A stretch of DNA of 64,000 nucleotides from Bradyrhizobium sp. ARR65 (GCF_000472385.1 NZ_AWZU01000005.1:62252-126251), one strand, 5' to 3'; shown: positions 51,461 to 61,133, counted from the first letter of the stretch. Program-made: numbers and translations. The notes: generated from the letters alone by a model not told the origin.

Positions 51461-51499
51461 TGCAAACGAAAAGAAGCCGGGCTCGAGCGAGCCCGGCTT
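51461..51499 (-). terminator. Terminator of the trxB-lysR transcript
   Basis: On the minus strand an 11-bp stem, AAGCCGGGCTC with GAGCCCGGCTT (51474-51499, loop GCTC), is followed by CTTTTCGTTT. It lies about 170 bases beyond the LysR gene's stop. Confidence 0.8.
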
Positions 51500-51673
51500 G
51501 AGGTATTGGCCACGTGAGGCCGACACAATCACCTTCCAAGAGGGATTACTGAACGTTCGCGCCACTGGAGGAGGGGGACAAATGCGCAACGCGAATGCTC
51601 AGCGTAGAAACATTATGGTCCTCGCCACCGCCTCGCAGCAAGCATCCAGGTCGCATGTCAGACATGCGCAAAA

Positions 51674-52609
51674 TCAGGACGGCCAGCGCTGCGCTTTGCT
51701 CACGACAAAGTCACGGAACACCTGCACCCGCGCCACCGTCTTCAGCTCTTCCGGATAGACAAAATAGGTGTCGAGCTGGATGGAATCGGACTCGCCGAAC
51801 AGTTGTACGAGCCGATTGTTGTCTTCGACCAGATAATCTGGCAGCGCAGCGATCCCGAGCCCCTGCTGACAGGCGCGAACCAGACCGAGAATGTTGTTGA
51901 CCTTGAAGAAGGCCTCGCGCGGCCCGCTTCCGTTGCGACCTGCTTCCACAAGCCAGTTGCGGTTTTGCAGATGCGGCGCGACCTGGCCGTCGGAGAGCGT
52001 GATGATCCGATGCGAGTCGAGATCATCGAGCGTGCGCGGCGTGCCGAACCGCTTCACATATTCCGGCGAGCAATAGGCATGGAAGCCGATCGAGAACAGC
52101 TTGCGCTGGATCAGGTCCGGCTGCGTCGGCTTGCGCGTGCGGATCGCGACATCCGCCTCGCGCATGGAGAGGTCCAGCTCCTCGTCGGTCACGATGAGCT
52201 GGATCCTGATCTCCGGATAGAGCGCGGTGAATTCGCCGAGCCGCGGTATCAGCCAGTTGATGCCGACGCCCGGCGTGGTCGTGATCTTCAGATCGCCGCT
52301 CGGGCGCTCGCGGCTGTCGGTGAGCTTGGCGCGCGCCGCCTGCAACTGCATGAAAACGTCATGCGCGGTGCGGAACAGAAGATCGCCCTGCTCGGTTAGA
52401 ATGAGGCCGCGAGCATGACGATGGAACAGTGAGACCGAGAGCTCCTGTTCCAGCGCACTCACTTGTCGTGATACAGCCGACTGCGACAGTCCGAGCTGTT
52501 CGCCGGCATGCGTGAAGCTGCCCGCTTCCGCTGCTGCGTGAAACACCTTCAGCTTATCCCAGTCCATATCGCTAAATCCGTCTCGTGTCTTAGCCATGTT
52601 CGTCTTCAT
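51674..52609 (-). CDS. LysR family transcriptional regulator
   Basis: A 311-residue LysR protein. The helix-turn-helix is near residues 18-75 (LKVFHAAAEAGSFTHAGEQL, LSQSAVSRQVSALEQELS, LFHRHARGLILTEQG). The effector-binding domain follows (about 100-300). The ATG at 52609 overlaps the trxB stop (ATGA), so it is co-translated with trxB. Regulatory target unknown; oxidative or thiol stress is a guess from the partner gene. M15 (MDWDKLKVF) is an alternative start. Confidence 0.93.
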   Translation of the reverse strand: MKTNMAKTRDGFSDMDWDKLKVFHAAAEAGSFTHAGEQLGLSQSAVSRQVSALEQELSVSLFHRHARGLILTEQGDLLFRTAHDVFMQLQAARAKLTDSRERPSGDLKITTTPGVGINWLIPRLGEFTALYPEIRIQLIVTDEELDLSMREADVAIRTRKPTQPDLIQRKLFSIGFHAYCSPEYVKRFGTPRTLDDLDSHRIITLSDGQVAPHLQNRNWLVEAGRNGSGPREAFFKVNNILGLVRACQQGLGIAALPDYLVEDNNRLVQLFGESDSIQLDTYFVYPEELKTVARVQVFRDFVVSKAQRWPS

Positions 52610-53571
52610 TCCGCCGCGGCGCGCTCGCTGGCCCGCAAGGCTAGAAAGCGTTCGGCTTCAAGGGCGGCCATACAGCCGAGGCCGGCGGCAGTGACCGCCT
52701 GCCGATAGGTTTCGTCGGCCACGTCGCCGGCGGCGAACAGGCCGGGCACGGACGTGGCGGTCGAGTTCGGCGCCACTTCAACGTAACCTGAGGGTTTCAG
52801 CTTGACCTGGCCCTGGACAAGTTCAGTCGCGGGCGCGTGGCCGATGGCGATGAACACGCCATCCGCGCGCAATTCGTTGTGCGCCCCGGTTTTCACGTTT
52901 TTCAACCTGATATGCGTGACCTTGGCGGGGTTTTCCTCGCCGCAGATCTCGTCGACGACGCTATCCCAGACCACCTTGATCTTGGGATGCTTGAACAACC
53001 GCTCCTGCAGGATGCGTTCGGCGCGGAAGTGATCGCGCCGGTGCACGATCGTGACCGTGGAGGCGAAATTGGTGAGGAACAGCGCCTCTTCGACCGCGGT
53101 GTTGCCGCCGCCGACCACCACCACGTCCTTGCCGCGATAGAAGAAACCGTCGCAGGTCGCACACGCCGAGACGCCAAAGCCCTTGAACTTCTCCTCCGAC
53201 CGCAGGCCGAGCCAGCGGGCTTGCGCGCCGGTGGCCAGCACCACGGTCTCGGCGAGATAGACGTCGCCGCTGTCGCAGGTCAGGCGGAACGGCCGCCGTG
53301 CCGTCTCGAGCTTGGTGACGAGGTCGGTGACGATCTTGGTGCCGACATGGCGCGCCTGCTTCTCCATCTGCTCCATCAGCCAGGGGCCCTGGATGACGTC
53401 GGCGAAGCCCGGATAATTCTCGACATCGGTGGTGATGGTGAGCTGCCCGCCCGGCTGAATGCCCTGGATCAGCACCGGTTCCAGCATGGCGCGCGCCGCG
53501 TAGATCGCCGCCGTGTAGCCGGCCGGACCGGAGCCGATGATGACGACCTTGGCATGGATGGGCGCGGACAT
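52606..53571 (-). CDS. trxB: Thioredoxin-disulfide reductase
   Basis: A 321-residue NADPH-dependent flavoenzyme that reduces thioredoxin in the cytosol. FAD motif IIGSGPAGYTAAIYAAR is at residues 11-27, the redox-active pair C137-A-T-C140 follows in SACATCDGFFY, and the NADPH motif GGGNTAVEEA comes after it. The C-terminal GLFAAGDVADETYRQAVTAAG is diagnostic. It is the first gene of a trxB-lysR pair. The Lrp-like regulator diverges about 270 bases away. Confidence 0.97.
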   Translation of the reverse strand: MSAPIHAKVVIIGSGPAGYTAAIYAARAMLEPVLIQGIQPGGQLTITTDVENYPGFADVIQGPWLMEQMEKQARHVGTKIVTDLVTKLETARRPFRLTCDSGDVYLAETVVLATGAQARWLGLRSEEKFKGFGVSACATCDGFFYRGKDVVVVGGGNTAVEEALFLTNFASTVTIVHRRDHFRAERILQERLFKHPKIKVVWDSVVDEICGEENPAKVTHIRLKNVKTGAHNELRADGVFIAIGHAPATELVQGQVKLKPSGYVEVAPNSTATSVPGLFAAGDVADETYRQAVTAAGLGCMAALEAERFLALRASERAAAE

Positions 53572-53843
53572 GAGGCGGATATCTCTTGCGATGCGGGGTT
53601 GATCAGCACTCGAGCGGAAGAGCGCCAGGAACGGCGTCGCGGCAGCGCCGAAAGTGTCAAATCCAAGTCTAGGACATCTGGCAAGCTATGCAAGAATTGC
53701 AATCCAACTCGGCGAATTTTCCCTTCACGAGGCCGAGATTGCGCAGTGCACGCGCAATAAAATTGCGCAAAGGGGCGAAGCTGCGCTACAGAGTGTTGCC
53801 GCCGGCGATGCCGGCTTTGCGAGTTCCAGGAACCCTAAATCCC

Positions 53844-54323
53844 GTGTCGAAGAACTTAGACGAGATCGACCTCAAAATCCTGAGCGAGATCCAGGCCGAT
53901 GGCCGAATCACCAATGTCGAACTGGCCAAGCGCGTAGGCATTTCGCCGCCGCCCTGCTTGCGCCGTGTGCGCACGCTCGAGGAGGAGGGCTATATCCAAG
54001 GCTATCGCGGGCTGTTGGATCCGCGCAAGCTCGGCTTCGACGTCACCGTGTTTGCATCGGTGCACCTGTCGAGCCAGGCCGATGCCGATCTGAGGGCGTT
54101 CGAGGAGTTCGTGCGCGCCGAGCCCCTGGTTCGGGAATGCTGGATGCTGTCAGGCGAGGTCGATTTCATCCTGAAATGCGTCGCCCCCGACATGGCGACG
54201 TTTCAGAATTTCGTCACGCACCTGACGGCGGCACCGCATGTCCGCAACGTCAGGACCTCCTTGGTGCTGCACAATTCCAAGTACGACGCCGCTGTGCCGT
54301 TGGAGCTCAAGACGCGCGGCTGA
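53844..54323 (+). CDS. Lrp/AsnC family transcriptional regulator
   Basis: A 159-residue feast-famine regulator. The N-terminal helix-turn-helix has LDEIDLKILSEIQADGRITN and VELAKRVGISPPPCLRRVRTL. The C-terminal RAM/AsnC ligand domain spans about residues 65-150. GTG 53844 gives the usual family N-terminus; an ATG at 53808 would add 12 unlikely residues. It is monocistronic on the plus strand, divergent from trxB. The effector amino acid is unknown. Confidence 0.9.
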   Translation: MSKNLDEIDLKILSEIQADGRITNVELAKRVGISPPPCLRRVRTLEEEGYIQGYRGLLDPRKLGFDVTVFASVHLSSQADADLRAFEEFVRAEPLVRECWMLSGEVDFILKCVAPDMATFQNFVTHLTAAPHVRNVRTSLVLHNSKYDAAVPLELKTRG

Positions 54324-54377
54324 TGCCGCGCCGCCTGGAGGGCCGGCACGCGCTAGCATCGGCCCGGGGCGAGTGCG

Positions 54378-54791
54378 TCAGCTCTTCCTGCCCATCATCG
54401 CGTCGACGCTGATCGGGCCGCCACCCGCCGTCGCGAGATAAAGACAGCCGAAGCAGAGCGCTATCGCAAGACTCCCGCCGTTGATAATCGGATGGAGAAC
54501 CGGCGAGCCGGTCTTGAACACGTGCCCGATGAAATAAGCGAAGGCCATTTCGCCGGACAGGATGAATGCGACGATCCGGGTGAACAGGCCGATTACCAGC
54601 AGGCCGCCAAGAATGAGCTCGATCCAGCCGGCGGTCTGGATCAGCGGCGGAATGTTCGCGAAGTAGGGGACGACGGGAAATTTGAAGATTTTGGCGACCC
54701 CGAATTGGAAGAGCAGCAGGCCGCTGATGAAGCGAAACAGGCTGAGCGCCTGCGGCTGCCACTTTGAAAAGATCTGGTCCATGTCAGTCAT
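54378..54791 (-). CDS. DoxX family membrane protein
   Basis: A 137-residue inner-membrane protein with four hydrophobic helices. The DoxX layout is visible as LSLFRFISGLLLFQFGVAKI, TAGWIELILGGLLVIGLF, the GEMAFAYFIGH segment with its conserved acidic and histidine positions, and a final GGSLAIALCFGCLYLA helix. DoxX proteins are linked to redox or thiol-stress roles. M4 is an alternative start. It is convergent with the Lrp-type gene. Confidence 0.87.
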   Translation of the reverse strand: MTDMDQIFSKWQPQALSLFRFISGLLLFQFGVAKIFKFPVVPYFANIPPLIQTAGWIELILGGLLVIGLFTRIVAFILSGEMAFAYFIGHVFKTGSPVLHPIINGGSLAIALCFGCLYLATAGGGPISVDAMMGRKS

Positions 54792-54894
54792 CCCCTGTTC
54801 GACACGCGCGAACTAAGCACTAGCGCAATCGCCGCCAGCGGTCATCGGGGTGCACATCGCGGCCCGCAAATTCGAGGCATGTGCCAAGTGCGGC

Positions 54895-54927
54895 GCAGCA
54901 AAAAAAGCCGCGTGCGGGACGCGGCTT
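54895..54927 (-). terminator. Rho-independent terminator of greA
   Basis: On the minus strand a 9-bp stem, AAGCCGCGT with ACGCGGCTT (54905-54927, loop CCCGC), is followed by TTTTT. It lies about 40 bases past the greA stop. Confidence 0.85.
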
Positions 54928-54964
54928 TGTAGGCAAGCGTGGCGACGAGGCGATGACGCCCGGT

Positions 54965-55438
54965 CTAACGCCACTCGACTTTGGTGATCTCATAGGCCTT
55001 GGCGCCGCCAGGCGTGTTCACCTCGACGGAAGCACCTTTCGTCTTGCCGATCAGCGCGCGCGCGAGCGGCGAGGTGATGGAGATCTTGCCCTTCTTGGCG
55101 TCGGCTTCGACTTCGCCGACGATCTGCCACACCTGCTTCTTCTCGGTATCCTCGTCCACCAAGGTGACCGTGGCGCCGAATTTGATGGTGTCGCCGGAGA
55201 GTTTTGAAATGTCGATCACGTCGGCGCGCGCAAGCTTGTCCTCGAGCTCGGCGATGCGGCCCTCGTTGTGCGACTGCTCTTCCTTCGCGGCGTGATACTC
55301 CGCATTCTCCGACAAGTCGCCATGCGAACGGGCTTCGGCGATATGCTGGATGATGCGCGGACGGTCCACCGACTGGCGTTGCTTCAACTCGTTCGACAGC
55401 GCGGCATAGCCGACCGAAGTCATTGGAACCTTTTCCAT
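54965..55438 (-). CDS. greA: Transcription elongation factor GreA
   Basis: A 157-residue factor that rescues backtracked RNA polymerase by stimulating transcript cleavage. The N-terminal coiled coil has [29 protein letters not shown] (with the DLSENAEY tip carrying the two acidic residues D and E) and then the C-terminal FKBP-like domain ending in YEITKVEWR. Length is normal. It is followed by a clear terminator, and about 200 gene-free bases separate it from carB upstream. Confidence 0.96.
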   Translation of the reverse strand: MEKVPMTSVGYAALSNELKQRQSVDRPRIIQHIAEARSHGDLSENAEYHAAKEEQSHNEGRIAELEDKLARADVIDISKLSGDTIKFGATVTLVDEDTEKKQVWQIVGEVEADAKKGKISITSPLARALIGKTKGASVEVNTPGGAKAYEITKVEWR

Positions 55439-55640
55439 CGTCTTTTCTGTCCTTCAGTCATGCGGGAACCATCGCAGGCCCGCATGAGACGCATTTTCAT
55501 CAGAATGGCCCGTACCTGCGACGCGGCGCCGGACCCTTCCCCACTCCGAGCCGAAACAAAACAGCCGCATGGCCGGGAGGTTCCGGCCAAGTTCGCCTTT
55601 GCTACCAATTACTTAGCGGGACGCCCGACCCGGCCAGCAA

Positions 55641-58600
55641 TCAGGTTTCGGAAAAATAGCTCTGCAGCGTGCGGACCTCAAGGTCCCCGTCGCGGTAGGC
55701 ACGGACGCCCTGGGCCGCCGCTACGGCGCCTGAGAGAGTGGTGTAATAAGGCACTTTATGCAAGAGGGCAGCGCGCCGCAGCGAACGGCTGTCGGCCAGC
55801 GCTTGCGGCCCCTCCGTGGTGTTGAAGACGAGTTGGATGTCCCCATTGGTAATGGCGTCCACGATATGCGGCCGCCCCTCCAGCACCTTGTTCACCTTCT
55901 CGGCCGGAACGCCGCGGTCCGAAAGGTAGCGCTGGGTTCCGGAGGTCGCCATCACCTTAAAGCCGAGCGAGTGCAGCAGCCCCACCGCGTCCGTAATTCG
56001 GTGCTTGTCGCTGTCGCGCACCGAGACGAACACGGTGCCTTTGCGCGGCACGCGGGTTCCGCCGCCGAGCTGGCTCTTCGCGAACGCCACCTCGAAGGAG
56101 CGATCAAGGCCCATCACTTCGCCGGTGGAGCGCATCTCCGGCCCGAGCACGGTATCGACGCCGGGGAAGCGGGCGAAGGGGAAGACGGATTCCTTGACGC
56201 CGACATGCTTGAGCTCGCGCTTCTTCAGTTTGAAATCGGCGAGCTTCTCGCCGGCCATGATTCGGGCTGCGATCTTCGCCACCGGCGTGCCGATCACCTT
56301 GGCGACGAAGGGGACCGTGCGCGAGGCGCGCGGGTTGACCTCCAGCACATAGATCTCGCCGTCCTTGATCGCATATTGCACGTTCATCAGGCCGACCACG
56401 TCCAACCCAAGCGCGAGTTCGCGAGTTTGCCGCTCGAGCTCGGCGAGGGTCTTGGCATCGAGCGAGTGCGGCGGCAGCGAGCAGGCGGAATCGCCGGAGT
56501 GAATGCCAGCCTCCTCGATATGCTCCATGATGCCGACAACAAAGGTATCCTTGCCGTCGCTCAAGCAATCGACGTCGATCTCGGTGGCGTCGGACAGATA
56601 GCGGTCGAACAGCAGCGGGTTCTTGCCGAGGACGGTGTTGATTTGTCCGGTCTTGTCGTTCGGATAGCGCGCCTGAACATCGGCCGGCACGAGTTCCGGC
56701 AGCGTGCCGAGCAGATAATCGGAGAGCTGGCCCTCGTCGCGGATGATCTGCATGGCGCGGCCGCCGAGCACGTAGGAGGGGCGCACCACCAGCGGAAAGC
56801 CGAGATCGGCGGCGACGAGGCGGGCCTGCTCGACCGAATAGGCGATGCCGTTCTTCGGCTGTTTCAGATGCAGCTTGTCGAGCACGCGCTTGAAGCGGTC
56901 GCGGTCTTCGGCCAGGTCGATCGCATCCGGCGAGGTGCCGAGGATCGGCACTTCGGCGGCTTCGAGCGCCCGCGCCAGCTTGAGCGGCGTCTGGCCGCCG
57001 AACTGCACGATCACGCCGGCAAGCGTGCCGTTCTTGCGCTCGGTCGCGATGATCTCGAGCACGTCTTCCGAGGTCAGAGGCTCGAAATACAGGCGGTCCG
57101 CGGTATCGTAGTCGGTCGAGACCGTTTCCGGATTGCAGTTGATCATGATCGACTCGAAGCCAACATCATGCAGCGCGAAGCAGGCATGGCAGCAGCAATA
57201 GTCGAACTCGATGCCCTGGCCGATCCGGTTCGGACCGCCGCCGAGAATAACGACCTTCTTCTTGTCCGATGGCGCGCTTTCGTCCGTCGGCTGGCCCGCG
57301 AAAGGCGCCTCATAGGTCGAATACATATAGGCGGTAGGCGAGGCGAACTCGGCCGCGCAGGTGTCGATGCGCTTGAAAACGGGACGAACGTGAAGCGCAT
57401 GACGTTTTGCTCTCACCTCGGCCTCGGTGGTCTCGCTCAAGACCGCAAGGCGCGCATCGGAAAAGCCCATCGACTTCAGCATGCGCATGGCATGGGCGTT
57501 ATCAGGCAGGCCGTGCTTGCGGATCTTCTGCTCCATCTCGACGATGCCGCGCATCTCCGAGAGGAACCACGGGTCGATCTTGCAGGAATTGAAGATGTCC
57601 TCGTTGGACCATCCGAGCCGCATCGCCTGCGCCACCTGCAGGATGCGGTTCGGCGTCGGCGTGCCGAGCGCGGCGCGGATCGCGTTCTTGTCGTCGCCGC
57701 GGCCCAAGCCGCCGATCTCGATCTCGTCGAGGCCGGTGAGGCCGGTCTCGAGGCCGCGGAGCGCCTTCTGCAGACTCTCCTGAAAGGTGCGGCCGATCGC
57801 CATCACCTCGCCGACCGATTTCATCGAGGTCGTCAGCGTGGTGGAGGCACCCGGAAATTTCTCGAACGCAAAGCGCGGAATCTTGGTGACCACGTAATCG
57901 ATGGTCGGCTCGAACGAGGCCGGCGTCGCGCCGCCGGTGATGTCGTTGGCAATCTCGTCGAGCGTGTAGCCGACCGCAAGCTTCGCGGCGACCTTGGCGA
58001 TCGGAAAGCCCGTCGCCTTCGAGGCGAGCGCGGAGGAGCGCGACACCCGCGGATTCATCTCGATCACGACCATGCGCCCGTCGACCGGATTGACGCCGAA
58101 CTGCACGTTGGAGCCGCCGGTCTCCACGCCGATCTCGCGCAGCACCGCGATCGCGGCATCGCGCATGATCTGATATTCCTTGTCGGTGAGCGTCAGCGCG
58201 GGCGCCACCGTGATGGAGTCGCCGGTGTGCACGCCCATCGGATCGAAGTTCTCGATCGAACAGACGATGATGCAATTGTCCTTCTTATCGCGCACCACCT
58301 CCATCTCGAACTCTTTCCACCCCAGAACGGATTCCTCGATCAGAACCTCGTTGGTGGGCGAGGCATCGAGGCCGCGCTCGATGATGTCGAGGAACTCTTC
58401 CTTGTTGTAGGCGATGCCGCCGCCAGTACCGCCCATGGTGAAGGAGGGGCGGATGATCGCCGGCAGTCCGACGTCGTTGAGTGCCATCAACGCTTCGGCC
58501 AGCGCCTGCTGCTGATAGCGCTTGCGCCGTTCACCCTCGCCGAGCGTCCATTGCCGCTCGAACTCTTCAAGCTCCGCCCCCGAAAGCTTTGCGCGGTCGG

Positions 58601-59105
58601 CGAGATATTTGTCGCGATCGGCCTTCTTGAGCGCGGAGGCGTTGGCCAGCCGCGATTTCGGCGTCTGCAGGCCGATCTTTTCCATCGCGTTACGGAAGAG
58701 CTGGCGGTCCTCCGCCTTGTCGATGGCATCGGCGGTGGCGCCGATCATTTCGACGTCGAATTTGGCGAGCGTGCCTTGCCGGCGCAGCGACAGCGCACAG
58801 TTGAGCGCGGTCTGGCCGCCCATGGTCGGCAGGAGCGCGAAGCCGCCGGGAATGACGTGGCGCTCCTTCTCGATGATCCTCGCGACGATGTCGGGCGTGA
58901 TCGGCTCGATATAGGTCGCGTCCGCCAGTTCCGGATCCGTCATGATGGTGGCCGGATTGGAATTGACGAGGACGATCCGATAGCCTTCCTCCTTCAGCGC
59001 CTTGACCGCCTGTGTACCCGAATAGTCGAATTCGCAGGCCTGGCCGATCACGATCGGGCCGGCGCCAATGATCAGGATGGTGGATATGTCGGTTCGTTTG
59101 GGCAT
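55641..59105 (-). CDS. carB: Carbamoyl-phosphate synthase large subunit
   Basis: This 1154-residue ATP-grasp enzyme makes carbamoyl phosphate for pyrimidines and arginine, using ammonia delivered by CarA. Both synthetase halves are present: the N-terminal half starts with [21 protein letters not shown], and the second repeat has [21 protein letters not shown]. The C-terminal MGS-like allosteric domain is at about residues 1010-1140. Length is slightly above the usual 1070-1100, because of an extra segment of about 40-60 residues in the N-terminal half. ATG at 59105 begins MPKRTDIS. A terminator-like hairpin stands about 25 bases upstream. Confidence 0.97.
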   Translation of the reverse strand: MPKRTDISTILIIGAGPIVIGQACEFDYSGTQAVKALKEEGYRIVLVNSNPATIMTDPELADATYIEPITPDIVARIIEKERHVIPGGFALLPTMGGQTALNCALSLRRQGTLAKFDVEMIGATADAIDKAEDRQLFRNAMEKIGLQTPKSRLANASALKKADRDKYLADRAKLSGAELEEFERQWTLGEGERRKRYQQQALAEALMALNDVGLPAIIRPSFTMGGTGGGIAYNKEEFLDIIERGLDASPTNEVLIEESVLGWKEFEMEVVRDKKDNCIIVCSIENFDPMGVHTGDSITVAPALTLTDKEYQIMRDAAIAVLREIGVETGGSNVQFGVNPVDGRMVVIEMNPRVSRSSALASKATGFPIAKVAAKLAVGYTLDEIANDITGGATPASFEPTIDYVVTKIPRFAFEKFPGASTTLTTSMKSVGEVMAIGRTFQESLQKALRGLETGLTGLDEIEIGGLGRGDDKNAIRAALGTPTPNRILQVAQAMRLGWSNEDIFNSCKIDPWFLSEMRGIVEMEQKIRKHGLPDNAHAMRMLKSMGFSDARLAVLSETTEAEVRAKRHALHVRPVFKRIDTCAAEFASPTAYMYSTYEAPFAGQPTDESAPSDKKKVVILGGGPNRIGQGIEFDYCCCHACFALHDVGFESIMINCNPETVSTDYDTADRLYFEPLTSEDVLEIIATERKNGTLAGVIVQFGGQTPLKLARALEAAEVPILGTSPDAIDLAEDRDRFKRVLDKLHLKQPKNGIAYSVEQARLVAADLGFPLVVRPSYVLGGRAMQIIRDEGQLSDYLLGTLPELVPADVQARYPNDKTGQINTVLGKNPLLFDRYLSDATEIDVDCLSDGKDTFVVGIMEHIEEAGIHSGDSACSLPPHSLDAKTLAELERQTRELALGLDVVGLMNVQYAIKDGEIYVLEVNPRASRTVPFVAKVIGTPVAKIAARIMAGEKLADFKLKKRELKHVGVKESVFPFARFPGVDTVLGPEMRSTGEVMGLDRSFEVAFAKSQLGGGTRVPRKGTVFVSVRDSDKHRITDAVGLLHSLGFKVMATSGTQRYLSDRGVPAEKVNKVLEGRPHIVDAITNGDIQLVFNTTEGPQALADSRSLRRAALLHKVPYYTTLSGAVAAAQGVRAYRDGDLEVRTLQSYFSET

Positions 59106-59131
59106 CAACTCTTTCGGGGCTTTGAATAGGC

Positions 59132-59164
59132 ACAAAAAAAGGGCGCGCCTATCGCGCGTCCCTT
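59132..59164 (-). terminator. Terminator-like hairpin just upstream of carB
   Basis: On the minus strand, AAGGG-A-CGCGCG pairs with the downstream GCGCGCCCTT (one bulge, loop ATAG), followed by seven T. It ends about 27 bases before the carB start. Either it terminates the short transcript from the region of the small gene and tRNA-like sequence, or it is a carB leader attenuator. Confidence 0.75.
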
Positions 59165-59201
59165 ACAGCCAAGGCGCGTGGTCGTCGCGCGCGGCTGGTC
59201 T

Positions 59202-59369
59202 TTAGACCAGTTTCTGCAGCCGCGAAAGGGCCTTGAGCCGCCTGTCAACCGGCAATTTGTAAAGTTTGAGCCGTTCCCGCCGCGAGCGCACGAGGAGGAC
59301 CACCAGCGCGGCGCTGACGCTCAAGCCGCCGACCCAGCCGAGATCGGTCGGGCCGAGCAGCGAGAGCAC
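59202..59369 (-). CDS. Possible 55-residue membrane peptide
   Basis: From GTG 59369 the minus strand encodes LSLLGPTDLGWVGGLSVSAA followed by LVVLLV and a basic tail (RSRRERLKLYKLPVDRR). This is one hydrophobic helix with a positively charged C-terminus. The frame stays open much further upstream through the tRNA-like sequence, so the start is uncertain. Its stop is followed at once by the hairpin at 59132-59164, which favours a real transcript. Confidence 0.4.
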   Translation of the reverse strand: MLSLLGPTDLGWVGGLSVSAALVVLLVRSRRERLKLYKLPVDRRLKALSRLQKLV

Positions 59370-59458
59370 GATGCCGCCGGCCGCCCCGGATGGAGCCCGC
59401 CTCCGCCCTTGGGCTGCGGCGAGGCAGCCTTCGCTCACTTCGCTACGACGGAGTAGGA

Positions 59459-59522
59459 ACTGGCTCGCCCAGCCGAAGCTCGCGAAGCCAATGACTGGCT
59501 CGCCCAGCCGAAGCTTGCGAAG
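59459..59522. repeat. 35-bp-period direct duplication
   Basis: The word ACTGGCTCGCCCAGCCGAAG starts at about 59459 and again at 59494. Each copy continues with CTCGCGAAG or CTTGCGAAG. It lies between the possible small gene and the tRNA-like sequence. Confidence 0.7.
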
Positions 59523-59533
59523 CGAGCGAAGGC

Positions 59534-59610
59534 TGGAGGCCCGGCCTGGATTTGAACCAGGATAAAGGACGATGCACCGCCCTCGCGTTGACGCGTTCCG
59601 CCACCGGGCC
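59534..59610 (-). other. tRNA-like sequence with abnormal anticodon arm
   Basis: On the minus strand, 77 nt begin with GGCCCGG and end with CCGGGCC-T-CCA, giving a perfect 7-bp acceptor, U73 and an encoded CCA. The T-arm is CCTGG-TTCAAAT-CCAGG with a typical loop. T8, G9 and a short GCG...CGC D-stem are present, but the D-loop lacks the GG pair. The anticodon arm folds as GGGCG/CGTCC around only six bases (GTGCAT). The 5' part (GCCCGGTGGCGGAA) resembles tRNA-Leu. It may be a tRNA-Leu relic with an internal deletion, or an unusual tRNA. Confidence 0.5.
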
Positions 59611-59681
59611 GAAGCGATCATCGCCGATCCAGCGGGAGCGGGCTACCCTAAGCGGATATTAACCCTAACTAATAGGCGTGA

Positions 59682-60386
59682 TCAGGTCCGAGCCAAGGCG
59701 TGGTGCGCGACAAAGGTCATGCGCCAGGGGTTGTGGCCGATATTGTGGCCGGCGCGCGCGGCGGAAAACCCGCGTTTGGCGAGCTTGGCGATCATGTCGG
59801 CCTCGCCATAGCGCTGCAGTCCGACCCGTGAGCGCAATTGCCGATAGTCCGACAGCGCCGTCGCCAGCAGCCCGATCAGAGCATCCTTCAAGAAGCCGTG
59901 CCTGGCCGCAAAGCGCAACAGCGCGTAGATATCCATGGGCATGCCGACCTCGGGGCGGAGCACATCGCCGATGACCAGCCGCCCGGACGGTCTGAGCAGC
60001 TTGCGAACGACGTCGAGCGCGGAATCCAGCTCCTCCGGCGTCATGTACTGGACTACGGAATTCATCACCACCAGATCGACGGAATTTTCCGGCATTTTCC
60101 GCACGTCTTCCAGCGAGCGCACCCGGATCTTGGTGTTTGGGGCATAGCGCGCGATCAGCCGGCCACGCACGCCCGGCGCCGGCTCGGCGAGGATCAAGAG
60201 GCCACAGGCTTCCGCCACGTTGGCGGCGAACAGAGCCTCGCCGCAGGAATAGTCCAGCACCACCTGATCCTTCGCGGTGATGTAGCCGATGATGTCACGC
60301 GCAATCAGTTTAAAATGCAGGTCGCGATGCCGCTTGCTTGCATAAATCGTATGCGTGGAATCGTAATAATCGATCCAATCTTCCAT
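59682..60386 (-). CDS. SAM-dependent methyltransferase, class I
   Basis: A 234-residue Rossmann-fold methyltransferase. After an N-terminal WIDYYDSTHTIYASKRHRDL stretch, motif I reads VVLDYSCGEALFAANVA (about residues 45-61), the post-I acidic site ILAEPAP follows, and the motif IV region is VDLVVMNSVVQYM. The DYSCGEA version of the glycine motif is family-typical. The substrate is unknown; small-molecule or lipid methylation is as likely as any. ATG 60386 starts the domain. A divergent Dps gene lies about 130 bases away. Confidence 0.83.
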   Translation of the reverse strand: MEDWIDYYDSTHTIYASKRHRDLHFKLIARDIIGYITAKDQVVLDYSCGEALFAANVAEACGLLILAEPAPGVRGRLIARYAPNTKIRVRSLEDVRKMPENSVDLVVMNSVVQYMTPEELDSALDVVRKLLRPSGRLVIGDVLRPEVGMPMDIYALLRFAARHGFLKDALIGLLATALSDYRQLRSRVGLQRYGEADMIAKLAKRGFSAARAGHNIGHNPWRMTFVAHHALART

Positions 60387-60513
60387 GGCGTCTCGAAGTT
60401 CGGGAATGTGAGTTCCTGTCACGGAACCGGCGTATGCATAACGCGTTAACGGGTTCGCCGATCCGTGTCCATCGCCAGGTCCCAACAGGCAGGTCCTAAC
60501 AGGAAGGTGTAAC

Positions 60514-61041
60514 GTGAGCAAAGCCAAGCAAGATAGAATATCGCCCGATCTCGACACCCCCACCGACATGCCGAAGGAAGCGGTTGAGAAGATCTCGGCA
60601 GCCCTCAACACGCTGCTGGCCGACGCCTTCGCGCTTTACCTCAAGACCAAGAATTTCCACTGGCATGTCAGTGGCCGACATTTCCACGACTATCACGTCA
60701 TGCTGGATGAGCAGTCGGACGCGATCTTCGCGACCACCGACCAGCTCGCCGAGCGCGTGCGCAAGCTCGGCGGCATCACGCTTCGCTCGATCGGCCAGGT
60801 CTCGAGGCTGCAGACCATCAAGGACAACAACGACGATTACGTGCCGCCGCGCGAGATGCTGCGCGAACTGATGGAAGACAACAAACACATCGCGGCCGCG
60901 ATGCGCAAGGCGCACCAGCTATGCGACGAAAACGAGGATTCCGGCACCGCCGGCCTGCTCGAGACCTTCATCGACGAGACCGAGCGGCGCACCTGGTTCC
61001 TGTTCGAGGCCAGCCGCCAGGAAGGCAGCAACGCGGCCTAG
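60514..61041 (+). CDS. dps: DNA starvation/stationary-phase protection protein (Dps)
   Basis: A 175-residue ferritin-like miniferritin that stores iron and protects DNA from oxidation. The ferroxidase ligands are in KNFHWHVSGRHFHDYHVMLD (H, H, D) with E following in the next helix. The N-terminal tail SKAKQDRISPDLDTPTDMPK may contact DNA. It starts at GTG 60514 with AGGAAGG seven bases upstream. It is monocistronic and convergent with the cupin gene. Confidence 0.93.
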   Translation: MSKAKQDRISPDLDTPTDMPKEAVEKISAALNTLLADAFALYLKTKNFHWHVSGRHFHDYHVMLDEQSDAIFATTDQLAERVRKLGGITLRSIGQVSRLQTIKDNNDDYVPPREMLRELMEDNKHIAAAMRKAHQLCDENEDSGTAGLLETFIDETERRTWFLFEASRQEGSNAA

Positions 61042-61067
61042 GGCAGGGCGCCTGAGCGACGAAAGAA

Positions 61068-61130
61068 ACCCGCGTCGTCCCGACCAAGCAAGCGCGGCGA
61101 GCGAGCGCAGAGCCGGGACGACGGCGGGCC
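61068..61130. repeat. Inverted repeat between dps and cupin gene
   Basis: CCCGCGTCGTCCCG at 61069-61082 has a near-perfect inverse, CGGGACGACGGCGGG, at about 61114-61128, with one extra G. In a spacer between convergent genes it may act as a bidirectional terminator or be a repeat remnant. Confidence 0.6.
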
Positions 61131-61133
61131 TTG

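Noticed and set aside
51582..51758. A 58-codon plus-strand frame after a strong GGAGGAGG site
   Set aside because: It runs antisense into the 3' end of the LysR gene and shows no family character. The ribosome-like site may be chance, so it was left out, though it is the best of the rejected frames.
55758..59129. An open frame of over 1100 codons antisense to carB
   Set aside because: It mirrors carB codon-position bias in high-GC DNA, has no ribosome site or family-like motif, and is wholly explained by the intact carB gene.
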